Under the pieces are notes generated by a model. It made no database searches and was not told the origin of the DNA. It saw only the letters and a list, made by a program, of their open reading frames with translations. Positions 54,779-62,705 of a DNA stretch of 64,000 nt are shown piece after piece. The translations under genes were made by a program, and so were the position numbers. The first letter of the stretch is position 1; each line of letters opens with the position of its first letter. The DNA lies in the NCBI RefSeq assembly GCF_004353905.1, contig NZ_SMOD01000019.1, forward strand, positions 1 through 64,000. The letters run 5' to 3'. The stretch comes from Paraburkholderia guartelaensis. Lineage in GTDB: Bacteria; Pseudomonadota; Gammaproteobacteria; Burkholderiales; Burkholderiaceae.

Positions 54779-55927
54779 ATGAATGCAACACCCGCTTCCG
54801 CCCAGGCTGCAACGGAAGCCGAAAAGGAGGTGCTGTTCCGCGTGGTCAATCGCGTGGCGATCGTCACGCTCAACCGGCCCGCTGCGCTCAATGCGCTTTC
54901 GCACGCCATGGTGCGCGAACTGGCCGTGCTGCTGGAACGCGTGCGCACGGACGACGGCATCGTCGCGCTCGTGCTGGAAGGTGCGGGACCGAAAGGCTTT
55001 TGCGCGGGCGGCGACGTGCGCGCGATCTATCGGCTTGCACGCGAGAAGGCGCGCGAAGGCGCAAACGGCTGGCAGCAGTTCTTCGTCGACGAATATCGCC
55101 TCGACTACGCGCTGCATACGTTTTCCAAGCCGCTCGTCGCGCTCCTCGACGGCGTGACGATGGGCGGCGGCATGGGTCTCGGCCAGGCGGCGGCGCTGCG
55201 CGTGGCGACTTCGCGCACGAAGATCGCGATGCCGGAAACGCGTATTGGCCTCTTGCCCGATGTGGGCGCGACGCACTTCCTCGCGAAGATGCCGGTGGAG
55301 ATGGCGCTTTACGTGGGTTTGACCGGCGCGATGCTCAGCGGCGCGGACGCGCTGCATTGCGGCCTTGCCGACGCCTGCGTGCCGGGCGAATGGCTCGATG
55401 GCTACGAGGCGCGTCTGCGGGCGGCGCAATGGTCAGGCGATGTGCATGCTTCGTTGCGCGAAGTATTCATCGCGCCGTGTCACGAGGCTAACGATGGAGC
55501 GCTCGCTTCCTTCACGCCGCTCATCGTGCGGCACTTCGACCGCCGTCTGCGTGTCGAACAGATCGTCGCCTCGCTGCGCGCCGACCTCGAAAGCGAACAC
55601 TCGCATGCCGAACAAGCGTGGCTCGAAGCCACACTCGAAGCGCTCACACACTATTCGCCGACGATGCTCGAAGTCACGCGCGAAGCGCTGTTGCGAGGCC
55701 GCCAGATGACGCTCGCCGAATGCTTCCGCATGGAGCTTGGCATCGTTGGCCGTGCGATCGAAGAGGGTGACTTCTGTGAGGGCGTGCGCGCGCATCTCGT
55801 CGACAAGGACCGCAAGCCGCGCTGGGCGCCCGCCACGCTCGTCGAAGTGCGGACCGAACGCGTGCAGCATTTTCTTGCGTCGCCGTGGCGCGGCGAGGCG
55901 CATCCGCTGGCGGACCTCGGCGCATAA
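54779..55927 (+). CDS. 3-hydroxyisobutyryl-CoA hydrolase
   Basis: 382 residues, the length of HIBYL-CoA hydrolases rather than hydratases (about 260). Crotonase core GAGPKGFCAGGDVRAIY, TMGGGMGLGQAAALRVA, ETRIGLLPDVGATHFLAK, plus the C-terminal extension with LEVTREALLRGR and the FCEGVRAHLVDKDRKPRW motif. Releases 3-hydroxyisobutyrate in valine catabolism. Last gene of the operon; the following dehydrogenases (mmsB, mmsA) are absent here. Confidence 0.9.
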   Translation: MNATPASAQAATEAEKEVLFRVVNRVAIVTLNRPAALNALSHAMVRELAVLLERVRTDDGIVALVLEGAGPKGFCAGGDVRAIYRLAREKAREGANGWQQFFVDEYRLDYALHTFSKPLVALLDGVTMGGGMGLGQAAALRVATSRTKIAMPETRIGLLPDVGATHFLAKMPVEMALYVGLTGAMLSGADALHCGLADACVPGEWLDGYEARLRAAQWSGDVHASLREVFIAPCHEANDGALASFTPLIVRHFDRRLRVEQIVASLRADLESEHSHAEQAWLEATLEALTHYSPTMLEVTREALLRGRQMTLAECFRMELGIVGRAIEEGDFCEGVRAHLVDKDRKPRWAPATLVEVRTERVQHFLASPWRGEAHPLADLGA

Positions 55928-55931
55928 CGGT

Positions 55932-57368
55932 TCAGTCGGACGACTCGCGCGCCGACGGCTCGCGCAGGGCGGCGAGCCGCAGTTCACGTTCGGCGCCAGC
56001 TGCTGGCGTGCCGTGAGAAGGACCCTGCGCACGCGTCAGCAGCCGCAACGTGGCGACCGAACCTGCCACGGCGAGCAGCAGCGGAATCGCAAGATCGTGA
56101 TTCGCGTGAGTGAATTCGAGAATCAGCACGGTCGCGGTGATCGGCATCTGCATAGAGGACGCGAGAAACGCACCCGCGCCGACGATCGCAAATGCACCCG
56201 GCGATAGACCCGGCCACACGTGATTCACGAGCCCCGCGATCACGATGGCGAGCAGCGCGCCGTTCGCGAGCCCCGGCGTGAGCAGGCCGCCCTTGGCGCC
56301 CGCGCGCAACGTGGTCGTCGTGATGAACACGCGCAGCACGAGCAGCGTGGCCGCGAGGCCGATGCCGAGATTGTCGTCGAAGCTCAGGCCGGCCGCGCCC
56401 TTGCCGTTGCCGAGCAACTGCGGAAACCAGATGGCCAGCAGGCCAATGCCCGCGAAATTCACCAGCGTGTAGAGCGGCAGCCGCCAGTCTTTGGGCGAGG
56501 CGTCGCGCGCGCGGCTCGTCACGCGTGAGAAAGCGTGCGCGGCCGCGCCGAACAGCGGCCCGCAAAGCACCGACCACACCACGAGCTGCGCATTGATGCC
56601 ATAGGCGGGCAAGTGGTATTGCTGCGCGTCGCCGAGACCGATCCATGCGATCACGGCCGCAATGGCCGAGGTGCTGATCGCGGGCACCGCCACAGACCAG
56701 CCGAACGTGCCGAGCAGCACTTCGAGCACGAACATCGCACCGCCCAGCGGGACGTTGTAGACCGCCGCGAGCCCCGCACCTGCGCCGCACGCGATCATCA
56801 CGCGGCGCTCCGCAGCGGTGAGACCCGTTTGCTTCGCGAGCCAGCTCGCGAACGCGGCGCCGATCTCGCGCGGCGCGACTTCGCGCCCGAGCGGCGAACC
56901 CATCGCGACGGTCACGATCTGCAGCAGCGCGTGCACGGTGGTCGCAAAAATGGGCATGCGCTTGCCGCCCGGCTTGATCGCCGCACTGATGCTCACGAGC
57001 GGGCGTGCGTAGCGATAGAGCGCCCACCATCCGCCTCCGCCGATCAGCCCGCACGCCACGAGCACCGCGACGCGCCGCCAGGGCGCGGTATCCGTCACGC
57101 CCTGCAGAAAGCTCTCCTCGCTAATGATGTGCCCCGCGCCGTAGCCATAGGCGACGTGCTGGATCGCGTGCAGCAGCAGCGCGAGCAGCATGCCGGAGAG
57201 ACCCGCGCCGATGCCGGTGAGCACGGTCACGATCGCCAGCGTGACGAGCGGGCTGCGTGGAGGCGGACGATCTGCGTTGGCGCGAGGGCGCGGCGAGGGT
57301 TGGGGTGTGAGGGATGACACGGCGGGAAGACAAGCGTGGGAGTCGCCAGGCGACGGGCTGGCGCCCAT
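55932..57368 (-). CDS. ClC-family chloride channel/transporter
   Basis: 478 residues, about 10-12 membrane helices after a disordered Pro/Ser/Arg-rich N-terminus (1-38). The gating glutamate is Glu163 in GREVAP (161-166), and the later AGAKGGLLTPGLANGALLA matches the GGIFAPS region. The N-terminal selectivity GSGIP motif is not clear (GSPLG precedes GREVAP). Conducts or exchanges Cl-/H+. Converges with the valine operon, only 4 bases apart. Confidence 0.85.
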   Translation of the reverse strand: MGASPSPGDSHACLPAVSSLTPQPSPRPRANADRPPPRSPLVTLAIVTVLTGIGAGLSGMLLALLLHAIQHVAYGYGAGHIISEESFLQGVTDTAPWRRVAVLVACGLIGGGGWWALYRYARPLVSISAAIKPGGKRMPIFATTVHALLQIVTVAMGSPLGREVAPREIGAAFASWLAKQTGLTAAERRVMIACGAGAGLAAVYNVPLGGAMFVLEVLLGTFGWSVAVPAISTSAIAAVIAWIGLGDAQQYHLPAYGINAQLVVWSVLCGPLFGAAAHAFSRVTSRARDASPKDWRLPLYTLVNFAGIGLLAIWFPQLLGNGKGAAGLSFDDNLGIGLAATLLVLRVFITTTTLRAGAKGGLLTPGLANGALLAIVIAGLVNHVWPGLSPGAFAIVGAGAFLASSMQMPITATVLILEFTHANHDLAIPLLLAVAGSVATLRLLTRAQGPSHGTPAAGAERELRLAALREPSARESSD

Positions 57369-57420
57369 TGTAGCGAGGGCATGGGGGCGGCGCGTCCAGC
57401 GCGTTCAGCGCACCCGGCAA

Positions 57421-57458
57421 AAGCGAAAACGCCCGCCGCGAGTCACGCGGCGGGCGTT
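57421..57458 (-). terminator. Intrinsic terminator of ppnP
   Basis: AACGCCCGCCGCG (57428-57440) and its exact inverse (57446-57458) form a 13-bp stem with a 5-base loop; TTTTCGCTTTT follows on the minus strand. Confidence 0.8.
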
Positions 57459-57474
57459 CGAATCGATGCAGCGC

Positions 57475-57795
57475 TTACAGGTAGCTGCAAACGTAGTCGA
57501 GCGTCTCGACCACTTCGATGTCGAAACGGCTCTTGCCCGGCACCGAGAACGACTCGCCGGCGCTGTAGGTCTTCCACTCGTCGCTGCCTTCCAGGCGGAT
57601 GCGGCACTGGCCGGCCTGCACTTCCATCAGTTCGGGGGCGTCGGTGCCGAAGTTCAGCGTGCCCGGCAGGATCACGCCGAGCGTCTTGCGCGAGCCGTCG
57701 GCGAACAGCACGGTATGCGAAACGCACTTGCCGTCGAAGTAGACGTTGGCGCGTTTGATTACGGAAACCTGGTCGAATTGTGCTGCTGCCGTCAT
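57475..57795 (-). CDS. ppnP: Pyrimidine/purine nucleoside phosphorylase
   Basis: 106 residues, a small cupin. KANVYFDGKC-like start (IKRANVYFDGKCVSHTV), KTLGVILPG and the C-terminal FDIEVVETLDYVCSYL match the PpnP (YaiE) family. It phosphorolyses several nucleosides to base plus ribose-1-phosphate. ATG 57795 with AGGAAG. Own terminator downstream. Confidence 0.9.
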   Translation of the reverse strand: MTAAAQFDQVSVIKRANVYFDGKCVSHTVLFADGSRKTLGVILPGTLNFGTDAPELMEVQAGQCRIRLEGSDEWKTYSAGESFSVPGKSRFDIEVVETLDYVCSYL

Positions 57796-57974
57796 GGCGG
57801 TCTTCCTCTGTCTTCGTGAATGGAACCGGGCGCCGGGACGACGCGTCGTCCGGGGCAAGGCCGCCATCATACCGGCAGTCGGGCGCGGCGGGCGCATGGC
57901 ACCGCCGTGCCGCCGTACGAATTGCGAATTGAATATTTACAAACAAATGACGAGTTATTACAATCGATATCACA

Positions 57975-57993
57975 AATGAGAATCATGCGCATT
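57975..57993 (+). promoter_or_regulatory. Fur box upstream of the TonB receptor
   Basis: AATGAGAATCATGCGCATT, a Fur-type sequence with 7 of 9 arm pairs matched, about 38 bases before the receptor start. Predicts iron-repressed expression. Confidence 0.75.
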
Positions 57994-58030
57994 TGCAACT
58001 ACGACAATTCGCCGACCAACTCGCCTACTC

Positions 58031-60292
58031 ATGTCCGTCCATTTCCCGACCCGGATGCGTGCCATCGCCTCCGTCGCTGCGCTCTATTGCTCCGGTTTCT
58101 TCGCCTCGCCTCTCGCACACGCGCAAACCGCGCCCGCTGCCGATAGTCCCGCCGCCGCGAGCGCAGCGGCAGCCACGCCTGCATCGTCCGCCGCGGCCGC
58201 CGAAAGCACGCTGCCCGCGGTGAAGGTCGTTTCGGCGCCTTCCGACATGCAGACCAAAACGCTCGAGTCGTACAAGTTCACCGCGCCGCTCATCGACACG
58301 CCGCGCTCCATCACGGTGATTCCTGAGGAGGTGCTCAAGCAGAAGAACGTCACGACGTTCCAGGACGCGCTGCGCACGGTGCCCGGCATCACGTTCCTCG
58401 GCGGCGACGCGGCGGCGAATCCGTCTGCGGACCGGCCCGTGATTCGCGGCTTCGAGTCGCGCAACTCGATCTTCGTGGACGGCATGCGCGACTCGGGCGT
58501 GCAGAACCGCGAAACCTTCGACGTGCAGAACATCAGCATCATCAAGGGCCCGGACTCGGTGTATGCCGGGCGCGGGTCGGTCGGCGGCAGCATCGACATC
58601 ACGACGAAAACGCCGCAGGCCGACAATTTCATCAATGGCAGCGTGGGCCTTGGCACCGATAGCTACAAGCGCGCCACCATCGACTGGAACCAGACGCTCA
58701 ACGACACCACCGCGTTCCGCCTGAACGCCATGGGCCACGACGCCGACCAGGCCGGTCGCACCGACGTGTACAGCAAGCGCTGGGGCGTGGCGCCCTCGAT
58801 CGCGTTCGGCCTGAACACGCCGACCACGGTCACGGTGAGCTACTACCACCTGAACACCTACGACATGCCCGACTTCAGCGTGCCGTTCCGCTCGACGGGC
58901 GGCACTCCCGTGTCGTCCAACCGTGGCCAGTTCTACGGCCTGAACTCGCGCGACTACCGCTACGGCCAGACCGATACGGGCGAAGTGAAGGTGGAGCACC
59001 GCATCAACGACGCGTGGAAGATCAAGAACACGACGATGTTCGGCCGCTCGACACTCGACTATGTGGCGACCAATCCGCAGTTGACGAACGCGACCTCGAA
59101 CATCCTCAGCCTGCAGGCCAAGAGCGGCAAGTACGCGACCAACAGTGTCGCGAACCAGACCGAAGCGAACGGCAAGTTCGATCTCTACGGCATGCGCCAC
59201 ACGTTCACGGCGGGCGTGGAATTCAGCCACGAGCAGGACCTGTACGAGGGCTACCTCGTGACCGATTCGGCGGGCAATAACATCCGCTCGGGCGGCCCGT
59301 GCTCGGTTGCGTACAACTGCGCGTCGATCAACAACTGGAACCCGAATAACCCGTGGACGGGCAGCATCGTCCTCAACGGCGACAAGAGCTTCCCCGGACC
59401 TGCCACGCATACGCAGACGAATATCGCTTCGGCGTACATGTTCGACAGCGTGCAGCTTTCGGAGCGCTGGATCTTCAACGCGGGCTTGCGTTTCGATCGC
59501 TATGACGTGAGCGCACAGCAGGCGGGCGTGGCCGATCTGTCGAACACGTCGAATCTCTTCAGCTACCAGTTCGGCCTCGTGTTCAAGCCGGTGCCGACCT
59601 TGAGCCTCTATGCGTCGTACGGCACTTCGGCGAATCCACCGGGCTCGAATTCGGGTCTCGGCGGCGGCACGGACCAGATCACGGCCACGAACAAGGACCT
59701 CGCGCCCGAGCGCTCGCGCAACATCGAAGTGGGCGCGAAGTGGGACGTGCTCGATCAGCGCCTCTCGCTCACCACGGCGTTGTTCCAGACCGACAAGACT
59801 AATGCGCGCGTGAGCGACGGCCTGGGCGGCACAATCAACGCGGGCTCGCAGCGAGTGCGCGGCTTCGAATTCGGCTTCGCGGGCAACGTGACGAACAAGT
59901 GGTCGGTGTTCGGCGGCTATTCGTACCTCGATGCGATCACGACCGATGCAGGCCCGGCCAGCCCGACGCTCTCCGGCTTGCCGATGGTGATGGTGCCCAA
60001 GCACAACTTCACGCTGTGGACGAGCTACGACGTGTTGCCGAAGCTCACGGTGGGTGCGGGCGCAACGGTTTCGAGCCTGACGTATGCATCGGTTTCGGCG
60101 ACGTCGCGCAAGTGGACACCGGGCTATGCGCGCTTCGATGCTGCGGCGACGTGGCGTGTGTCGAAGAAGGTCGATCTGCAGCTCAACGTGAACAACATCT
60201 TCGACAAGGAGTACTACCAGAGCGCCTATCCGATCTACGCAACCTGGGCGCCGGGCCGCTCGGCGGTCGTGACGGTGAACTTCTATCAGTGA
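58031..60292 (+). CDS. TonB-dependent siderophore receptor
   Basis: 753 residues. Signal peptide (about 1-34, ending AHA), an Ala-rich linker, a plug domain with IDTPRSITVIPEEVLKQKN, RGFESRNSIFVDGMRDSG and IIKGPDSVYAGRGSVGG, then a 22-strand beta-barrel ending in AVVTVNFYQ with a C-terminal aromatic. The closest type is the catecholate receptor group (Fiu/CirA-like). Imports a ferric siderophore through the outer membrane. A Fur box lies upstream; no siderophore genes are adjacent. Confidence 0.9.
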   Translation: MSVHFPTRMRAIASVAALYCSGFFASPLAHAQTAPAADSPAAASAAAATPASSAAAAESTLPAVKVVSAPSDMQTKTLESYKFTAPLIDTPRSITVIPEEVLKQKNVTTFQDALRTVPGITFLGGDAAANPSADRPVIRGFESRNSIFVDGMRDSGVQNRETFDVQNISIIKGPDSVYAGRGSVGGSIDITTKTPQADNFINGSVGLGTDSYKRATIDWNQTLNDTTAFRLNAMGHDADQAGRTDVYSKRWGVAPSIAFGLNTPTTVTVSYYHLNTYDMPDFSVPFRSTGGTPVSSNRGQFYGLNSRDYRYGQTDTGEVKVEHRINDAWKIKNTTMFGRSTLDYVATNPQLTNATSNILSLQAKSGKYATNSVANQTEANGKFDLYGMRHTFTAGVEFSHEQDLYEGYLVTDSAGNNIRSGGPCSVAYNCASINNWNPNNPWTGSIVLNGDKSFPGPATHTQTNIASAYMFDSVQLSERWIFNAGLRFDRYDVSAQQAGVADLSNTSNLFSYQFGLVFKPVPTLSLYASYGTSANPPGSNSGLGGGTDQITATNKDLAPERSRNIEVGAKWDVLDQRLSLTTALFQTDKTNARVSDGLGGTINAGSQRVRGFEFGFAGNVTNKWSVFGGYSYLDAITTDAGPASPTLSGLPMVMVPKHNFTLWTSYDVLPKLTVGAGATVSSLTYASVSATSRKWTPGYARFDAAATWRVSKKVDLQLNVNNIFDKEYYQSAYPIYATWAPGRSAVVTVNFYQ

Positions 60293-60329
60293 TCGCGAAC
60301 GCCGCTAGCGGCGGTAACGGCGAGTCATG

Positions 60330-60363
60330 AAAAAAGGGGCGCTCGAAATGAGCGCCCCTTTTT
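60330..60363. terminator. Bidirectional terminator between TonB receptor and encapsulin genes
   Basis: GGGGCGCTC (60336-60344) and GAGCGCCCC (60350-60358) with a 5-base loop, flanked by six A and five T; ends both convergent transcripts. Confidence 0.85.
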
Positions 60364-60389
60364 CGTGGCCTGCGAGAATCAGCGCAGGC

Positions 60390-61190
60390 TTACTCCGGCT
60401 TCACCGCCACCGAAGCCTCGGCAGTCAGCATCATGAACGTGAAGCTTTCCTGCAGATACAGCTTCACGCTCTTGTCGTCATGCGACGAATAGCCGATCGA
60501 CACGTCCTGCCCGAGGTGGAACGCGAAATCGCCGCCACGCGTGCTCAGGATCGCGCCGCCCTCGATGGCCGGCGCCCAGATGATCTCGCCATTCACGAGA
60601 CGGCGAATGTGCTCGAGAATCGGATAGCCCATGTCGCTCGCTTCGCTCACCGCCGTGTACGCGTCGGAGCCGAGCAGCACCGCATACGGGCCGTCCACGC
60701 CTTGCAGGCGCAACTGCTCGAGCGCCTTGGCGATGACCGTGGGGTAGTCGGCGATGTCGGCGGGCATCGGCAGGATCGGGTTCGACGAGCCTTCGCGAAT
60801 GCCCGTGATCTGCGCGGCCGTGTAGCCGTCGAAAATCGCGCGGTCTTCCGCGAACGCGAGGCGCGTGGCCGCGTCCTTGGCCGGCTGCCAGTCGGAGTCT
60901 TCTGCGCCGCGCTCGACGTCGTCGATGGCTTCGCGCGAAAGTTCGAACGGTATGCGCAGTTCCACGATCGCCTTCACTTCGCGCTGGCGCGCACGGATGC
61001 CTTCGAGCGGCGCTTCGATGCCGTTCTGGTGGCCGGTGCCGACTGCCGCAAGCGCCGGGCCGCCGGGGCCCTCGACGTCCACGACGCGGCGGCCCGCGAG
61101 CGAGCGCTTGAAGGTGCGCGCAACTTCTTCTTCGATTTGCGACCACGCGGCCGTGGAAATGGGCGCCAGCTCGCGATGGAGGTTATTCAT
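60390..61190 (-). CDS. Family 1 encapsulin shell protein
   Basis: 266 residues. Encapsulin (linocin M18-like, HK97 fold): start MNNLHRELAPISTAAW, GRRVVDVEGPGG, the E-loop region with REVKAIVELRIPFELSR, and DGPYAVLLGSDAYTAV in the A domain. Self-assembles into a roughly 60-subunit nanocompartment. The ATG overlaps the peroxidase stop by eight bases, with AAAGGAG upstream. Cargo is the DyP peroxidase encoded just upstream. Confidence 0.95.
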   Translation of the reverse strand: MNNLHRELAPISTAAWSQIEEEVARTFKRSLAGRRVVDVEGPGGPALAAVGTGHQNGIEAPLEGIRARQREVKAIVELRIPFELSREAIDDVERGAEDSDWQPAKDAATRLAFAEDRAIFDGYTAAQITGIREGSSNPILPMPADIADYPTVIAKALEQLRLQGVDGPYAVLLGSDAYTAVSEASDMGYPILEHIRRLVNGEIIWAPAIEGGAILSTRGGDFAFHLGQDVSIGYSSHDDKSVKLYLQESFTFMMLTAEASVAVKPE

Positions 61191-62268
61191 ACCGGGGTGC
61201 TCCTTTGAGGGATCCGATGGCGAGCGAGCCGTCCGTGCTGGGCGCGGCGGCAGACTCGGTTTCTGTTTCTGATGCGTTGGCGGCGCTCACCTCGATGGTG
61301 GGCGCGGCGCCCGGGTCGACTTCGGCGAGCGCTTCGAGCAGCGTCTGCGACGGCACGAAGAAGAGGCCCCCCGTGACGGCGCGGCTGAAGTCGAGCAGCC
61401 GGTCGTAGTTGCCGGGCGGCAGGCCGACGAACATGTTTTCGAGCATCTGTTCGATCGGCTCGGGCGAGCGCGCGTAGCCGATGAAGTAGGTGCCGAATTC
61501 GGCGGAGCCGGGCCGGCCGAACGGCATGTTGTCGCGCAGGATCTTGATCTCGTTGCCCGCGTCGTCTTCGAGCGTGGTGAGCGAGCTGTGCGACCAGCTC
61601 GGCTTCACGGCTTCGTCGAGTTCGATGTCCTGGAGCTTGGTGCGGCCGATGATGTGCTCCTGCGCCTCCACGGAAAGCGCGTTCCAGCCTTTCATGTCAT
61701 GCATGTACTTCTGCACGAGCACGTAGCTGCCGCCGCAGAATTCGGGATCTTCGTTTTCGCCGATCACCGTGAAATGAACGGCTTCGTTGCCCGTCGGATT
61801 CTCGGTGCCGTCGACGAAGCCGATCATCGCGCGCATGTCGAAGTTGCGAAAGCCGTGCACTTCGTCCACGGTCGTGACGGCGCCTTCCAGGCGCGTCATG
61901 AGCTGCGTGGCCAGCTCGAAGCACAGGTCGGTTTCGTCGGCGCGAATATGCAGCAGGATGTCACCGGGCGTGGCGATGGCTTTGCGCTCGCCCGTGCCGA
62001 ATTCGCGGAACGGGTGCAGCCCGGCCGGGCGCGGCTCGCCGAACAGCTTGTCCCATGCGTCGGACGAAAAGCCGACCACGCACGACAGATTGCCGGCGGG
62101 TACGCGCTTGCCGACCGCGCGCACGAGGTTGGCGACGTCGGCGCACCAGGCGCGCACGGTGGCGCGGCTCGCGGCGTCTTCGTTGACGGTCGCCACGATA
62201 AAGAAGGCATTGCGCGTGACGGCGCTGGAGACGGACTGCGGTTCCTGCGTGAGAGAGGCCGGCGTCAT
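61183..62268 (-). CDS. DyP-type peroxidase, encapsulin cargo
   Basis: 361 residues from ATG 62268; an alternative start at 62325 adds 19 residues, and neither has a clear Shine-Dalgarno. The catalytic GxxDG motif is GFVDGTENP; the distal-pocket arginine and proximal His region (PSWSHSSL) follow. The C-terminus carries the encapsulin-targeting peptide DGSLAIGSLKG (346-356) after a Glu/Ala/Thr-rich linker. Uses H2O2 to oxidise large substrates inside the shell. Translationally coupled to the encapsulin gene. Confidence 0.95.
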   Translation of the reverse strand: MTPASLTQEPQSVSSAVTRNAFFIVATVNEDAASRATVRAWCADVANLVRAVGKRVPAGNLSCVVGFSSDAWDKLFGEPRPAGLHPFREFGTGERKAIATPGDILLHIRADETDLCFELATQLMTRLEGAVTTVDEVHGFRNFDMRAMIGFVDGTENPTGNEAVHFTVIGENEDPEFCGGSYVLVQKYMHDMKGWNALSVEAQEHIIGRTKLQDIELDEAVKPSWSHSSLTTLEDDAGNEIKILRDNMPFGRPGSAEFGTYFIGYARSPEPIEQMLENMFVGLPPGNYDRLLDFSRAVTGGLFFVPSQTLLEALAEVDPGAAPTIEVSAANASETETESAAAPSTDGSLAIGSLKGAPRYE

Positions 62269-62416
62269 GATGTGGGGGATCGCTTGTGAGTCCAGAGTCG
62301 GGTTTGGGTTCTGCTGTGCCCGCATAGTTTAGCCAAACTCGGGGAAAAGGGCCGTTTGCAGGCGAGAGGGGTGCCGTGCGAGGATGTTGGTGTCATGGCC
62401 ATCGTGGAGACGCACC

Positions 62417-62689
62417 ATGTGGGACCACACCGAGCATGAAGGCTTCGAGATCTGGGTGCTGCCGATTCCGGCGTTCGGGCCGCGCGCGCCCGAGCCGCTG
62501 TTCCACTACAGCGGCTACATCTGCCGCCACGGCGCGGACGCCCATGTCGAAGGGCGCAGCGTGCGCTTTCACGACATGATGCGCAACTACACCGGCCCCG
62601 ACGCCGCGCTCGACGCCGCCTACGCGGACGCCCGCAAGCGCATCGACCGCTTCCATGCCACGGGAAGCTGGGCCGAGAGCACGGCCTGA
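62417..62689 (+). CDS. Small conserved hypothetical protein
   Basis: 90 residues from ATG 62417 with GGAG upstream. WVLPIPAF, HYSGYICRHGAD and a helical end AYADARKRIDRFHATG give a compact alpha/beta pattern of the kind found in Burkholderia hypothetical proteins. Cytoplasmic. Function unknown. Convergent with the PAP2/LssY gene, 16 bases apart. Confidence 0.65.
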   Translation: MWDHTEHEGFEIWVLPIPAFGPRAPEPLFHYSGYICRHGADAHVEGRSVRFHDMMRNYTGPDAALDAAYADARKRIDRFHATGSWAESTA

Positions 62690-62705
62690 GCCTTCAATTT
62701 CCCTT

